DNA of 64,000 nt from Kitasatospora purpeofusca (lineage in GTDB: Bacteria > Actinomycetota > Actinomycetes > Streptomycetales > Streptomycetaceae). The position numbers and the translations under genes are program-made. The notes beneath the pieces were generated by a model. The model was not told where the DNA came from. It saw nothing but the letters and a program-made list of their open reading frames with translations, and made no database searches. Shown piece after piece: positions 39,905-50,303 of the stretch (its first letter is position 1; each line of letters starts with the position of its first letter). The stretch lies in assembly GCF_000718025.1 (NCBI RefSeq), contig NZ_JODS01000002.1, positions 124,001-188,000 of the forward strand. The letters run 5' to 3'.

Positions 39905-40606
39905 TCAGTCCTTGTGGTTCGCCTCGCCGAGCTTCCAGTAGCCCTTGCCGTGGACGCGTTCGCGGGGCAGCGCCCAGTCGGTGAGCAAATGGCGGCGGAC
40001 GGTCGCCACGGCCTGCGACTCCCCGGCCAGCCAGGCCGTGGTGCCGGGCGGGACGTCGGTCGCGAGCAGGGTGTCCGTGAGGGTCCGGCCCTTGGCACGG
40101 CCCTGGGGGCGGACCAGCCAGTGGGTGGTCAGACCGGCCCGGGCGGGCAGCGGCAGGGTGGCCCCGGCGGCATCGCCGACCTCGGCGAAGAGCGTCACCG
40201 GTACGGTCGGCGGGAGCTCCTCCAGGACGGTGAGCGCGGCGGGAAGGGCGCTCTCGTCGGCGGCGAGCAGGACGTGCCCGGCGCCCTCGAAGGACGGCCG
40301 GCGGCCGCGCGGGCCGGCGATCCGGGCCGGGTCGCCCGGGCGCGCGGTCGCGGCCCAGCGGGACAGCGGGCCGTTGCCGTGCAGCACGACGTCGATGTCC
40401 GTCTCGCGCTCGGCGGGGCGGTGGTGCCGGATCGTGTAGGCCCGGGAGTGCCCGTCGGGGGTTGCCAACTTCACCCACTGGGTGGCGTGTTCGACAGCGA
40501 GGGTGTCCAGGGTCGGTCCGGCCAGGGTGAGCCGGAGCAGGGCGGGGGTGAGCGGGGTGACGGCGGTGACCCGTACGTCGTGGGTCGGCCGGGGGCGACG
40601 GAACAC
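39905..40606 (-). CDS. siderophore-interacting protein (flavin ferric reductase family)
   Basis: A 233-aa member of the SIP/ViuB/YqjH family. It has the FAD-binding box SRAYTIRHHRP (RxYT), GPRGRRPSFEGAGHVLLAADESALPA (NAD(P)H pocket and the conserved ADESALPA), and VHGKGYWKLGE at the C-terminus with the family's closing motif. These cytosolic enzymes reduce Fe(III) bound to imported siderophores. It lies about 2.5 kb left of the catecholate genes, so it may release iron from that siderophore, although I see no iron box in front of it. Confidence 0.92.
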   Translation of the reverse strand: MFRRPRPTHDVRVTAVTPLTPALLRLTLAGPTLDTLAVEHATQWVKLATPDGHSRAYTIRHHRPAERETDIDVVLHGNGPLSRWAATARPGDPARIAGPRGRRPSFEGAGHVLLAADESALPAALTVLEELPPTVPVTLFAEVGDAAGATLPLPARAGLTTHWLVRPQGRAKGRTLTDTLLATDVPPGTTAWLAGESQAVATVRRHLLTDWALPRERVHGKGYWKLGEANHKD

Positions 40607-40723
40607 GGAGACTCCAGGGAAGAGGGTGGCGCCGGCGCGGGCCCGGGGAGATCGACACGGGTGGCGCGGTGCGGCGCGGAAGGGAGAAGCGGGAAGAAGG
40701 GGTGGAGCGGGAAGGGGCGGGGC

Positions 40724-41509
40724 TCAGCCCGGCAGGTGCTGGTCGAGCAGCGCGTCGACGAACGCGGGGTCGAGCGGGCGGCGCAGCACCAGGGCGCGGT
40801 GGTAGAGCGGGGCGAGCAGGGCGTCCAGCAGTACGGCGGCCTCGTCGGAGGCGTTCCCGTCGGCGGTGCGCCCGAGGCAGGCGCGGGTGTGCTCGACGTC
40901 CCGGGCGCGCAGCGCGTCCAGAAAGCCGTCGTGCAGCAACTCGGCGGTACGGGCGTCCAGTTGGGCATGCCCCAGGAGCGCCTGCAGCACCTTGCCGGCC
41001 GGTGCGGCGCCGAGGAAGTCCGCGAACCGGTGGATGTAGGCGCGCAGGTCGGCCGGGTCGGCGGGGGACTCTGCGGGCCAGGCGAGACCGGTGGCGGCGT
41101 CCAGGACGAGGTTGTCGAAGAGGATGTCCACCTTCGACTTCCACCAGCGGTAGATGGTCTGCTTGGCGACCCCGGCGGCGGCCGCGATGCCCTCGATGGT
41201 CAGGCCCTCGAAGCCCACCTCGACCAGGAGGTCGTCGGTGGCGTTCAGGACCGCCAGCCGCGCGGCCTCGCTGCGCCGGCCGCTTCCGCCGGTGGTCGCC
41301 CCCTCGCCCTTGACCGCGTCGCTCTTCGTCGCGCTCCCGCTCGCCCGGGCCGCGCGCGCGGCGCCGGCGGCACGACCGCCGACGGCACGGTCACCGGTGG
41401 CGCGGCTCGCGCCGGACCGGCTTCCGGTGGCGGGGCGGGGCTGGGCGGCGATGGCGGTGTGGTCCTTGTCCGGGGGCGGCTGCTGGCTGTTGACGACGGT
41501 GGCGGCCAT
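40724..41509 (-). CDS. TetR family regulator with a long disordered N-terminus
   Basis: 261 aa. The first 78 residues are Ala/Gly/Ser-rich and disordered, unusual for TetR proteins (normally about 190-220 aa). The DNA-binding domain is at about 82-130 (LAVLNATDDLLVEVGFEGLTIEGIAAAAGVAKQTIYRWWKSKVDILFDNL). The C-terminal ligand domain matches the TetR_C_16-like group. It follows the MFS gene by four bases and most likely represses it through the two GACGCAACGTTGCGTC palindromes upstream of that gene. Confidence 0.88.
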   Translation of the reverse strand: MAATVVNSQQPPPDKDHTAIAAQPRPATGSRSGASRATGDRAVGGRAAGAARAARASGSATKSDAVKGEGATTGGSGRRSEAARLAVLNATDDLLVEVGFEGLTIEGIAAAAGVAKQTIYRWWKSKVDILFDNLVLDAATGLAWPAESPADPADLRAYIHRFADFLGAAPAGKVLQALLGHAQLDARTAELLHDGFLDALRARDVEHTRACLGRTADGNASDEAAVLLDALLAPLYHRALVLRRPLDPAFVDALLDQHLPG

Positions 41510-41513
41510 CCTC

Positions 41514-42830
41514 TCACGCCTGCCCGGCCGGGGCGGCCGGTGCCGGTTCAGCCGTCGCTGTCGCCACCGCCACCGCCACCGCCACCGGCCCCGGCACCGG
41601 CGATGCCCCGTGCCGGGGTCGGCGGACCAGCCCGGCGGCGACGGCGAGGGCCAGTACGGCGACCGCCGCGCTGAAGGTGACCCCGGCGGTGCGCAGCCCG
41701 GTCGCCCGGACGAGCACGCCGACCCCGATCACCGGCACCGAGAGCATCGTGAACAGCACGGCGAAGAACGCCGACACCGCCTCGCCGCGCCGGCGCGGCT
41801 CCACGCCGCCGTTGACGGTGCCGAGTCCGGTGCCGATCGCGGTGCCGGTGGCGAGGCCGTTGACGCAGGCGCCGAGCAGCAGCGGCGGCAGCGTCCCGCC
41901 GAGCAGGGCGCCGGCCACCAGCGCGGCGGCCAGGACGAGTCCGGCGCAGGCCAGCGGCAGGGCGCGGGCCGGTGGCAGGACGCGGACGAGCAACTGTCCG
42001 ACGGCGGTGGAGAGGAAGGCCAGGGCGACCACGAGTCCGGTGAGCGCGTGGTTGTGCAGGCCGAGCACGGTGGCCAGGAAGAGTCCGCTGACGGCGGTCA
42101 GCACGCCGGTGACGGCGAATCCGGCGCCGCCGGTGAGGGCGGCGCGCAGGAACGCGGGTCGGATGCCGGGTGGGACGTGCGGTATCCGGAACCGGGCGCG
42201 GGCCCCAAGGGCGGAGCCGCCGGTCCGGCCCGCGCGGCGAACCTCGGCGGGCACCGTCTCGGGGACGGCGAGCAGTCCGAGCAGGGCGGCGCCGGTGAGG
42301 ACGAGCGTCACCGTCCAGGGCAGGCGCAGCGGTGCGTCGGCCCATTCGGCGAGGGCGCCGGCGAGCAGGGTGCCGCTGGCCAGCCCGCCCATGTTGGCGG
42401 CGAGCGCGACGGTCTGGGCGCGCAGCCGGCGCTCCGGCGGGGCGAGGTCGAGCAGGGCGGCCGTGGCGGCGCCGGTGACGAGGGCGGCGCCGAGGCCGGA
42501 GAGGACCCGGGCGGCGAGCAGCCAGGGCAGCGAGTCGGCGAGTTCGAACAGGGTGGCGGCCGCCGCGGCCAGCAGCAGGGCGGCCAGCACGACGGGGCGT
42601 CGGCCGATCCGGTCGGAGAGCCGGCCGAGGGTCAGCAGACCGGCGACGACGCCGAGCGCGTAGACGGCGAAGACCACCGTGACGGTGAAGGTCGAGAAGC
42701 CGAAGGCGTGCTGGTAGAGCGGGTAGAGCGGGGTCGGGACGGTGGTTCCGGCCATGGTGACCCAGAACGCGAGGGCGACGGCGGCCGGGGCGATCGGGCC
42801 GCCGGGTCGCCGGGGCGGGGCGGAGGGCAT
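41514..42830 (-). CDS. MFS transporter, DHA1 type
   Basis: A 438-aa transporter with 12 membrane helices. Motif A is present as LLTLGRLSDRIGRRPVVLAALLL, and helix 1 carries FWVTMAGTTVPTPLYPLYQHAFGFS. Relatives are drug/proton antiporters. It forms an operon with the downstream TetR gene and is probably induced by its own substrate. Although next to the siderophore genes, its regulation points away from iron. Confidence 0.9.
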   Translation of the reverse strand: MPSAPPRRPGGPIAPAAVALAFWVTMAGTTVPTPLYPLYQHAFGFSTFTVTVVFAVYALGVVAGLLTLGRLSDRIGRRPVVLAALLLAAAAATLFELADSLPWLLAARVLSGLGAALVTGAATAALLDLAPPERRLRAQTVALAANMGGLASGTLLAGALAEWADAPLRLPWTVTLVLTGAALLGLLAVPETVPAEVRRAGRTGGSALGARARFRIPHVPPGIRPAFLRAALTGGAGFAVTGVLTAVSGLFLATVLGLHNHALTGLVVALAFLSTAVGQLLVRVLPPARALPLACAGLVLAAALVAGALLGGTLPPLLLGACVNGLATGTAIGTGLGTVNGGVEPRRRGEAVSAFFAVLFTMLSVPVIGVGVLVRATGLRTAGVTFSAAVAVLALAVAAGLVRRPRHGASPVPGPVAVAVAVATATAEPAPAAPAGQA

Positions 42831-42911
42831 GGGTGCTCCTCGGGGGTGACGGTGTGGGAGGAGGGCGCGTCGGGGCCTTCGGTCGGGGCCCGCGCCTCGG
42901 AGCTGAACATG

Positions 42912-42927
42912 GACGCAACGTTGCGTC
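42912..42927. promoter_or_regulatory. TetR-type operator A
   Basis: Perfect 16-bp palindrome GACGCAACGTTGCGTC upstream of the MFS-tetR operon. An identical copy lies 43 bp away. Confidence 0.75.
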
Positions 42928-42954
42928 TCGATTCAATGCCCCGACGCTACACCG

Positions 42955-42970
42955 GACGCAACGTTGCGTC
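42955..42970. promoter_or_regulatory. TetR-type operator B
   Basis: Second identical 16-bp palindrome GACGCAACGTTGCGTC; 43 bp centre to centre is about four helical turns, which would suit cooperative binding on one face. Confidence 0.75.
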
Positions 42971-43095
42971 TACATTCGCTCGCCGGCCGGCTCCCGGTCG
43001 ACGGATGCGCTTCCCGCTTCCGGCCGAACGCACTTGACGACCCCGCAGGGTCGGTCCGTACCGGCGGGACCCCTCGGAGAGTCCGAACAATTGTG

Positions 43096-43114
43096 TTAGG
43101 TTAGGCTTGCCTAA
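43096..43114 (+). promoter_or_regulatory. iron box (DtxR/DmdR-type)
   Basis: TTAGGTTAGGCTTGCCTAA matches the DtxR/IdeR consensus TTAGGTTAGGCTAACCTAA at 17 of 19 positions. It sits 25 bases before the dhbA start, so iron-loaded repressor should shut off dhbA and the genes behind it. Confidence 0.9.
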
Positions 43115-43139
43115 TGTTGCTGGTCGGAGGGGATTTTCA

Positions 43140-43964
43140 GTGCAGCAGTCCGAACTCGCGGGCGCCGTCGCGATGGTCACCGGCGCCGGACAGGGGATAG
43201 GCGCGGCGGTGACGCGCGCGCTGGTGGCCGCCGGTGCCGTCGTCGCGGCGGTCGACCGCAATCCCGGTCCGCTCGCCGAGCTCGCCGACGAGCTGTCGGT
43301 CCGTCCGGCCGGGACCGCCCCCGGTGGTGCGGCCTCCGGCGGACCCGTCCACCCCTACCTGCTGGACGTCTCCGACGCGGCGGCGGTCGAATCCACCGTC
43401 GAGCTGATGGAAGGCCAACTCGGCCCGATCGGCATCCTGGTGAACGTCGCGGGAATCCTGCGTGTCGCCCCCGCGGTGGAGCTCACCGACCAGGACTGGG
43501 CGGACAGCTTCGCGGTCAACACCACCGGAGTCTTCCACACCACCCGGGCGCTCGGCCGACGGATGGCCGAGCGCGGCGGCGGCGCCATCGTCACCGTCGG
43601 CTCCAACGCGGCCGGCGTCCCGCGCACCGGGATGGCCGCCTACGCGGCCTCCAAGGCGGCCGCCACCATGTACACCCGGTGCCTGGGTCTGGAACTCGGC
43701 CGCTCCGGGGTGCGCTGCAACATCGTCTCGCCCGGCTCCACCGACACCGAGATGCAGCGCGGCCTCTGGCAGGACGACGCGGCGGCCGCCGAACGGCGCG
43801 TCATCGACGGCGACCCGACCAGCTACCGGGTCGGCATCCCGCTCGGCCGGATCGCCCGACCCGCCGACATCGCCGAGGCGGTGACGTTCCTGGTCTCCGA
43901 CCGGGCCCGCCACATCACCATGCACGACCTCTACGTCGACGGCGGCGCCACCCTGCGGGCCTGA
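43140..43964 (+). CDS. dhbA: 2,3-dihydro-2,3-dihydroxybenzoate dehydrogenase
   Basis: 274 aa from GTG 43140 behind GGAGGGG. It is a short-chain dehydrogenase with the cofactor motif [12 protein letters not shown], the NVAGI segment and the catalytic YAASK (Tyr-x-x-x-Lys). The remaining residues ([17 protein letters not shown]) match EntA/DhbA. It oxidises 2,3-dihydro-2,3-dihydroxybenzoate to 2,3-dihydroxybenzoate with NAD+, the last step in making the catechol. It is directly downstream of the iron box. A spacer of about 240 GC-rich bases without a gene separates it from dhbC. Confidence 0.93.
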   Translation: MQQSELAGAVAMVTGAGQGIGAAVTRALVAAGAVVAAVDRNPGPLAELADELSVRPAGTAPGGAASGGPVHPYLLDVSDAAAVESTVELMEGQLGPIGILVNVAGILRVAPAVELTDQDWADSFAVNTTGVFHTTRALGRRMAERGGGAIVTVGSNAAGVPRTGMAAYAASKAAATMYTRCLGLELGRSGVRCNIVSPGSTDTEMQRGLWQDDAAAAERRVIDGDPTSYRVGIPLGRIARPADIAEAVTFLVSDRARHITMHDLYVDGGATLRA

Positions 43965-44206
43965 CGCCCCGGCGCGGGCCCCGGGCCGGACCCGGCCCGC
44001 CCTCCAGCACGACTCCGCGACGGCCCCGCCCCGGTCCGTCGCGGCCCCCGACACCCACAGCGGGGCCGGGCCCCCGGGGCGAGCAGCACCGGGGCCCGGC
44101 GCCCCACCGGGACCGCGCCCCCACCGGGGCGGGCCCCGGACCAGACCACCGCCGACCGCCGCGACGAGCAGCGTCCGGCGACCACTCGCAGACTGGGAGA
44201 TTCCAG

Positions 44207-45402
44207 GTGACCACGGTGCACCACGCCCCCGCCGGGACGGACCACACCGTCATCGGCGCGGCCAGCGGGCTGCTGGGCCGGTATCGGGCCGCGGCCGACG
44301 AGGCGTTCTTCGCCTCCCCGACCCGCACGCTGCTCGCCGAGGGCGTGCACGCCCGGGTGCCCCAGGACGGGCGCCCGCTGGTCGACCGGGTCGCCGAGAC
44401 CCTCGCCCGGGCCCGCCGGGACGGCGTCGAACGCCCGCTGGTGGTGGGCGCGGTGGCGTTCGACCACGACAGCCGGGCCGAGCTCGCCGTCCCCGCGACG
44501 CTCCGCACCTGCGGCGCGCTGCGCGACGACCCGCTGATCGCGCTGCCCGCCCCGGCCGCCGACCGGATCGACTGGGACGTCCGCCCGGTGCCCGCGCCCG
44601 AGGCGTACGGCGCCGGCGTCGCCGAGGCCGTGGAACTGCTCCGGGCCGACGGCGAGCTGAGCAAGGTCGTGCTCTCCCGGACCCTGGAGCTGCACGCCGA
44701 CCGCCCGCTCGACCTGCCCGCGATCCTCCAGCGCCTCGGCCGCCGCGACCCCGGCGGCTACACCTTCGCCGTTCCGGCCGGCGGCGGCCGCACCCTCATC
44801 GGCGCCAGCCCCGAACTGCTGCTCTCGCGCAGCGGCACGGCCGTCGTCGCCAACCCGCTGGCCGGCTCGGTGCCGCGCAGCGCCGACCTCGGCGAGGACG
44901 TCCGCCGCGCCGCCGCGCTGCTGGAGTCGCCCAAGGACCTCCAGGAGCACGCCTTCGTCGTGGACGCGATCCATGCCGCGCTCGCGCCGTACTGCCGCGA
45001 CCTGGTCGTGCCGGAGCGCCCCACCCTGGTGCGCACCGCCGCGATGTGGCACCTGGCCACCACCATCACCGGCGAGCTGATCGACCCGGCCGTCTCCGCC
45101 CTGGAGCTGGCCGTCGCCATGCACCCGACCCCGGCGGTCTGCGGCAGCCCGACCCCGCTCGCCCGCGAGGCGATCCGCGGCATTGAGCCCTTCGACCGCG
45201 GCCTGTACACGGGCATGGTCGGCTGGGGCGACGCGGACGGCGACGGCGAGTGGGTGGTCACCCTGCGCTGCGCCGAGGCCGACGAGCGCACGCTGCGGGT
45301 GTTCGCCGGTGCCGGTGTGGTCGCCGAGTCCCGGCCGGAGTCCGAACTCGCCGAGACCAGCGCCAAGTTCCGCACCTTCCTGGACGCCGCCGGGGTGCCG
45401 CA

Positions 45403-45406
<4 letters not shown>
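44207..45406 (+). CDS. dhbC: isochorismate synthase
   Basis: 399 aa from GTG 44207. It has the chorismate-binding fold with the catalytic Lys in [13 protein letters not shown], followed by [32 protein letters not shown] and [12 protein letters not shown], which line the Mg2+/chorismate site. It converts chorismate to isochorismate, the entry into DHB synthesis. Its TGA overlaps the first GTG of the next gene (GTGA), indicating translational coupling. Confidence 0.94.
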
Positions 45407-47211
<1,805 letters not shown>

Positions 47212-47275
47212 GCCCCGACCCCCGAGTCCCCGCCTCCCGACCTCCCAGTCTCCCGAACGTTAAGGACGCACCGCC

Positions 47276-47908
47276 GTGGGCCTGCCCCGCATCCCCTCCT
47301 ATCCGATGCCCGCCGCCGCCGAGCTGCCGGCCAACCGGGTCGACTGGACGGTCGACCCGTCCCGCGCCGTGCTGCTGGTGCACGACCTGCAGAACCACTT
47401 CATGGGCGCCTTCGACACCTCGGCCTCCCCGGTCACCGAGCTGCTCGCCAACATCAACCGGCTGCGCGCCTGGGCCGCCGAGCACGGCGTGCCCGTCGTC
47501 TACTCGGCGCAGCCGGGCGGGCAGAGCGCCGAACAGCGCGGTCTGCAGCAGGACTTCTGGGGCCCGGGGATCCCGGACGACCCGCGGGCGGCGGCGATCG
47601 TGGACGAGGTCGCCCCGGCCGAGGGCGACCGGCTGCTCACCAAGTGGAAGTACAGCGCCTTCGTCCGGACCGACCTGGACGAGCTGCTGCGCGAGCAGGG
47701 CCGCGACGAGCTGGTGATCACCGGCGTGTACGCGCACATCGGGGTGCAGGCGACCGCCTGCGACGCCTGGATGCGGGACATCCGGGCCTTCGTGGTGGCC
47801 GACGCGGTCGCCGACTTCGGCGCGGACGAGCACCGTGCCGCGCTCAGCTGGGTGGCCGGGCGCTGCGGCGTCGTCACCGGTACCGACGCCGTCCTGGAAG
47901 GGAAGTGA
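47276..47908 (+). CDS. dhbB: isochorismatase
   Basis: 210 aa from GTG 47276 (AAGGAC upstream). It is the isochorismatase domain only: RAVLLVHDLQNHFMGAF (catalytic Asp), LLTKWKYSAFVRTDL (Lys) and VITGVYAHIGVQATACDAWMRDI. It hydrolyses isochorismate to 2,3-dihydro-2,3-dihydroxybenzoate and pyruvate. In enteric EntB and Bacillus DhbB the aryl carrier domain is fused at the C-terminus; here the protein stops and the carrier is the next gene. Confidence 0.95.
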   Translation: MGLPRIPSYPMPAAAELPANRVDWTVDPSRAVLLVHDLQNHFMGAFDTSASPVTELLANINRLRAWAAEHGVPVVYSAQPGGQSAEQRGLQQDFWGPGIPDDPRAAAIVDEVAPAEGDRLLTKWKYSAFVRTDLDELLREQGRDELVITGVYAHIGVQATACDAWMRDIRAFVVADAVADFGADEHRAALSWVAGRCGVVTGTDAVLEGK

Positions 47909-47913
47909 CAGCC

Positions 47914-48138
47914 ATGGCCTTCACCGTGGAGCGAATCCGGGCCGAGGTCGCCGACCTGCTCGGCGAGGACCCGGCGGACATCCCGCTGGACGAGAACCTG
48001 GCCGACTGGGGCCTGGACTCGGTGCGGCTGATGGCGCTGGCCGAGCGCTGGCGGGCCGAGGGCGCCGAGGTGGCGTTCCTCCAGCTGGCCGAGCGTCCGG
48101 CCGTCGAGGCCTGGGCCGAACTGCTGGGCGCGTCCTGA
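47914..48138 (+). CDS. free-standing aryl carrier protein
   Basis: A 74-aa carrier protein. The phosphopantetheine serine is in WGLDSVRLMALAERW (LDS motif), and the helices VERIRAEVADLLGEDPADI and ERPAVEAWAELLG are typical of ArCP domains. It lies five bases after dhbB, so it replaces the fused ArCP of DhbB/EntB. It receives DHB from DhbE and presents it to the first condensation domain of DhbF. Its TGA overlaps the ATG of the next gene. Confidence 0.92.
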   Translation: MAFTVERIRAEVADLLGEDPADIPLDENLADWGLDSVRLMALAERWRAEGAEVAFLQLAERPAVEAWAELLGAS

Positions 48139-48923
48139 TGGAGTCCGGCACGGCGGTGGCGAGGCCGCCGCGGACGGAGCGGTGGCCGGCCACCACGGTG
48201 GTCGGGCCGATCGAGGCCCAGGCGGCGCGGACGCCGGACGCCCCGGCCCTGCTGCCGGCCGGCGCGGCGCCGGTGGGCTACGGCGAGTTGAACGCCGCAG
48301 CCAACCGGATGGCCCGCTGCCTGGCGGACCGGGGCGCCCGCCCCGGCACGGTCGTCGGCCTCGCGCTGACCCGCCCGGCCGACCTGGTGCCGGCGCTGCT
48401 GGCGGTGGCCAAGTCGGGTGCGGCGTACCTGGCGCTGGACCCGGACGACGCCCCGGGGCGGCTGTCCTGGCTGCTGGCCGACGCGGCGCCGGTGTGCGTG
48501 CTGGGGGAGGGGGTGCCGGACGCGGAGCGGCCGAGCCCCGCCGAGCTGGCCGGGCGGGCGGACACCGACCCGCCGCGGGCGCTGACCCCGCAGCATCCGC
48601 TGTGCCGGGCGTACGGGCCGGGCGGGCGTCCGGCCGGGGTGTGGACCACCCATGCCGAGGTGGACCGCCGGGTGCGTGAGCTGCAGTCCGCGTACGGGCT
48701 GGGCCCGGGCGACCGGGTGCTGCAACTGGGGCTGCCGCTGTGGGAGTTCCTGTGGCCGCTGCGGACCGGGGCGGCGCTGGTGCTGGCCGACCCGGACCGG
48801 CCGGGCGAGGTCGGGGAGCTGGTCCGGGAGGCCGGGGTGACCGCGCTGCGTGCGGCGCCGGCGGTGCTCGGCGAGCTGCTGCCCGAGCCGGGGCCGGTGC
48901 ACCTGGTCCCGGAGCGCGGCTGA
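48138..48923 (+). CDS. truncated, degenerate adenylation-domain protein
   Basis: 261 aa, coupled to the carrier gene by the TGATG overlap. Residues 20-130 follow an NRPS adenylation N-subdomain ([68 protein letters not shown]). The A3 P-loop is wrecked: where YTSGSTGxPKG is expected it reads AYGPGGRPAGVWTTH, with no Ser/Thr cluster and no Lys. The protein stops after about half a domain, with no A5-A10 and no C-terminal lid. It cannot be a working adenylating enzyme. It may be a remnant, or a retained fragment with a structural role. The coding frame is clean with no internal stops. Confidence 0.8.
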   Translation: MESGTAVARPPRTERWPATTVVGPIEAQAARTPDAPALLPAGAAPVGYGELNAAANRMARCLADRGARPGTVVGLALTRPADLVPALLAVAKSGAAYLALDPDDAPGRLSWLLADAAPVCVLGEGVPDAERPSPAELAGRADTDPPRALTPQHPLCRAYGPGGRPAGVWTTHAEVDRRVRELQSAYGLGPGDRVLQLGLPLWEFLWPLRTGAALVLADPDRPGEVGELVREAGVTALRAAPAVLGELLPEPGPVHLVPERG

Positions 48924-48939
48924 CGGACCCGACGGACAG

Positions 48940-48971
48940 CGGCCGACGGACCTCCGAGTCCGTCGGCCGCC
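48940..48971. terminator. bidirectional terminator
   Basis: A 13-bp perfect stem (GCGGCCGACGGAC and its complement) with a six-base loop, between the stop codons of the convergent A-domain fragment and M20 hydrolase genes. It marks the end of the dhbACEB unit. Confidence 0.8.
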
Positions 48972-48990
48972 GCCCGTCCTCGGCCGCGCG

Positions 48991-50175
48991 TCACCGCCGC
49001 GGCGCCGCCGCGAAGTCGGCCGCCGTCCACGCCAGCGCGACCGCGCCCTCCAGGATCGCCCGGTCCGCCTCCGGCGAGACGGCGGCCTCGACGAACGCGG
49101 CCTCGTGCGGGCCGCAGGAGCCGCCGGTGATGTCCAGGACCGGGTGGATGGAGGGGACGGCGTGCGAGACGTTGCCCATGTCGGTGCAGGCGAACGGCCC
49201 GCTCTCGACCGGCTCCGGGCGGCCCGCCGCCGCCGCGTTGGCCCGCCACAGCGCGAGCAGTCCGGTGTCGCTGCGGAAGTCCAGGTAGTCCGGCTCCGGC
49301 CGGGTCAGCTCGACCTCGCACCCGGTGGCCAGCGCGCCGGCCCGGAAGCAGTCCTCGACCCGCTCGCGCAGCGCCGCGAGGTCCTCGGCGGCGGAGGTCC
49401 GGATCTCGTACTCGGCGGTGGCGCTGTCGGGGATGAGGTTGGGCGCCGTGCCGGCGGCCGTGGTGATGCCGTGCACCCGCCACTGCGGCGGCAGTTGCTG
49501 CCGCAGCAGCCCGAGCGCGACCTGGGCGACGGTGAGGGCGTCGGCGGCGTTGCGGCCCTCGTGCGGGTTGAGGCTGGGGTGGGCGGCGCGCCCGGTGAAG
49601 CGGACGGACAGGGTGCCGAGCGCGAAGGAGTGGAAGTCGGCGACCTCCACCGGGCAGGGGTGGACCATCATCGCGGCGTCCACGCCGTCGAAGGCGCCGG
49701 CGTCCAGCAGCAGCGCCTTTCCGGCGCCGCGCTCCTCGGCCGGTGCGCCGATCACTCGGACGGTGAGTCCGAGCCGGTCGGCGTGGGGGGCGAGGCCGAG
49801 CGCGGCGCCGAGACCGGCGGCGGCGATGAGGTTGTGGCCGCAGGCGTGGCCGAGGCCGGGCAGGGCGTCGTACTCGCAGACGATCGCGACGGTGACCGGT
49901 CCGCTGCCGGTGCTCGCGCTGAACGCGGTGGGCAGGCCGCCGGTGCCGGGTTCGACGGAGTAGCCGTGCCCGCGCAGCAGTTCGGCGCACCACTCGGCGG
50001 CCCGGTGCTCCTCGAACGCGACCTCCGGGTGGGCGTGGATGCGGCGGCTGAGCGCCAGCAGCTCGTCCCGGTGGGCGAGGACGCGCTCGCGCACGGCCTC
50101 CTTCGACGTGGGGTCGGCCGGTCCGGCGGCGACCGCCGGACCGGGCGCGGGCACGCTCGCGTTCAAGGGGGACAT
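48991..50175 (-). CDS. M20 family amidohydrolase in the siderophore cluster
   Basis: 394 aa from ATG 50175 (GGAGG six bases upstream; an upstream GTG at 50229 is less likely). It is an M20D/AbgB-like zinc hydrolase: RRIHAHPEVAFEEH, CEYDALPGLGHACGHNLIAAAG, APAEERGAGKALLLDAG and MMVHPCPVEVADFHS. Such enzymes cut N-acyl or aminobenzoyl amides. Its promoter region is shared with dhbF and contains an iron box, so it should be expressed under iron starvation. A role in hydrolysing the DHB-amino acid amide, or a shunt product, fits the location but is inference. Confidence 0.88.
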   Translation of the reverse strand: MSPLNASVPAPGPAVAAGPADPTSKEAVRERVLAHRDELLALSRRIHAHPEVAFEEHRAAEWCAELLRGHGYSVEPGTGGLPTAFSASTGSGPVTVAIVCEYDALPGLGHACGHNLIAAAGLGAALGLAPHADRLGLTVRVIGAPAEERGAGKALLLDAGAFDGVDAAMMVHPCPVEVADFHSFALGTLSVRFTGRAAHPSLNPHEGRNAADALTVAQVALGLLRQQLPPQWRVHGITTAAGTAPNLIPDSATAEYEIRTSAAEDLAALRERVEDCFRAGALATGCEVELTRPEPDYLDFRSDTGLLALWRANAAAAGRPEPVESGPFACTDMGNVSHAVPSIHPVLDITGGSCGPHEAAFVEAAVSPEADRAILEGAVALAWTAADFAAAPRR

Positions 50176-50236
50176 CGGCGCCTCCGGGGCTGTCAGGGCC
50201 TGCCCAGCGGCAGGCTGTTGACCAGACAATATGCAG

Positions 50237-50255
50237 ATAGCTTAGGCTAACCTAA
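50237..50255. promoter_or_regulatory. iron box (DtxR/DmdR-type), divergent promoter
   Basis: ATAGCTTAGGCTAACCTAA matches TTAGGTTAGGCTAACCTAA at 17 of 19 positions. It lies 49 bases before dhbF and 61 bases before the M20 hydrolase start, so it can control both. Confidence 0.9.
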
Positions 50256-50303
50256 CCAGGTAATTGGCGTGCCGTCCGCCGGACCCGAGGAGCTTTCAGA
50301 ACC

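Noticed and set aside
40607..40723. Iron box in front of the siderophore-interacting protein gene
   Set aside because: No sequence near the TTAGG-type consensus is visible in this gap, so iron control of that gene is not claimed.
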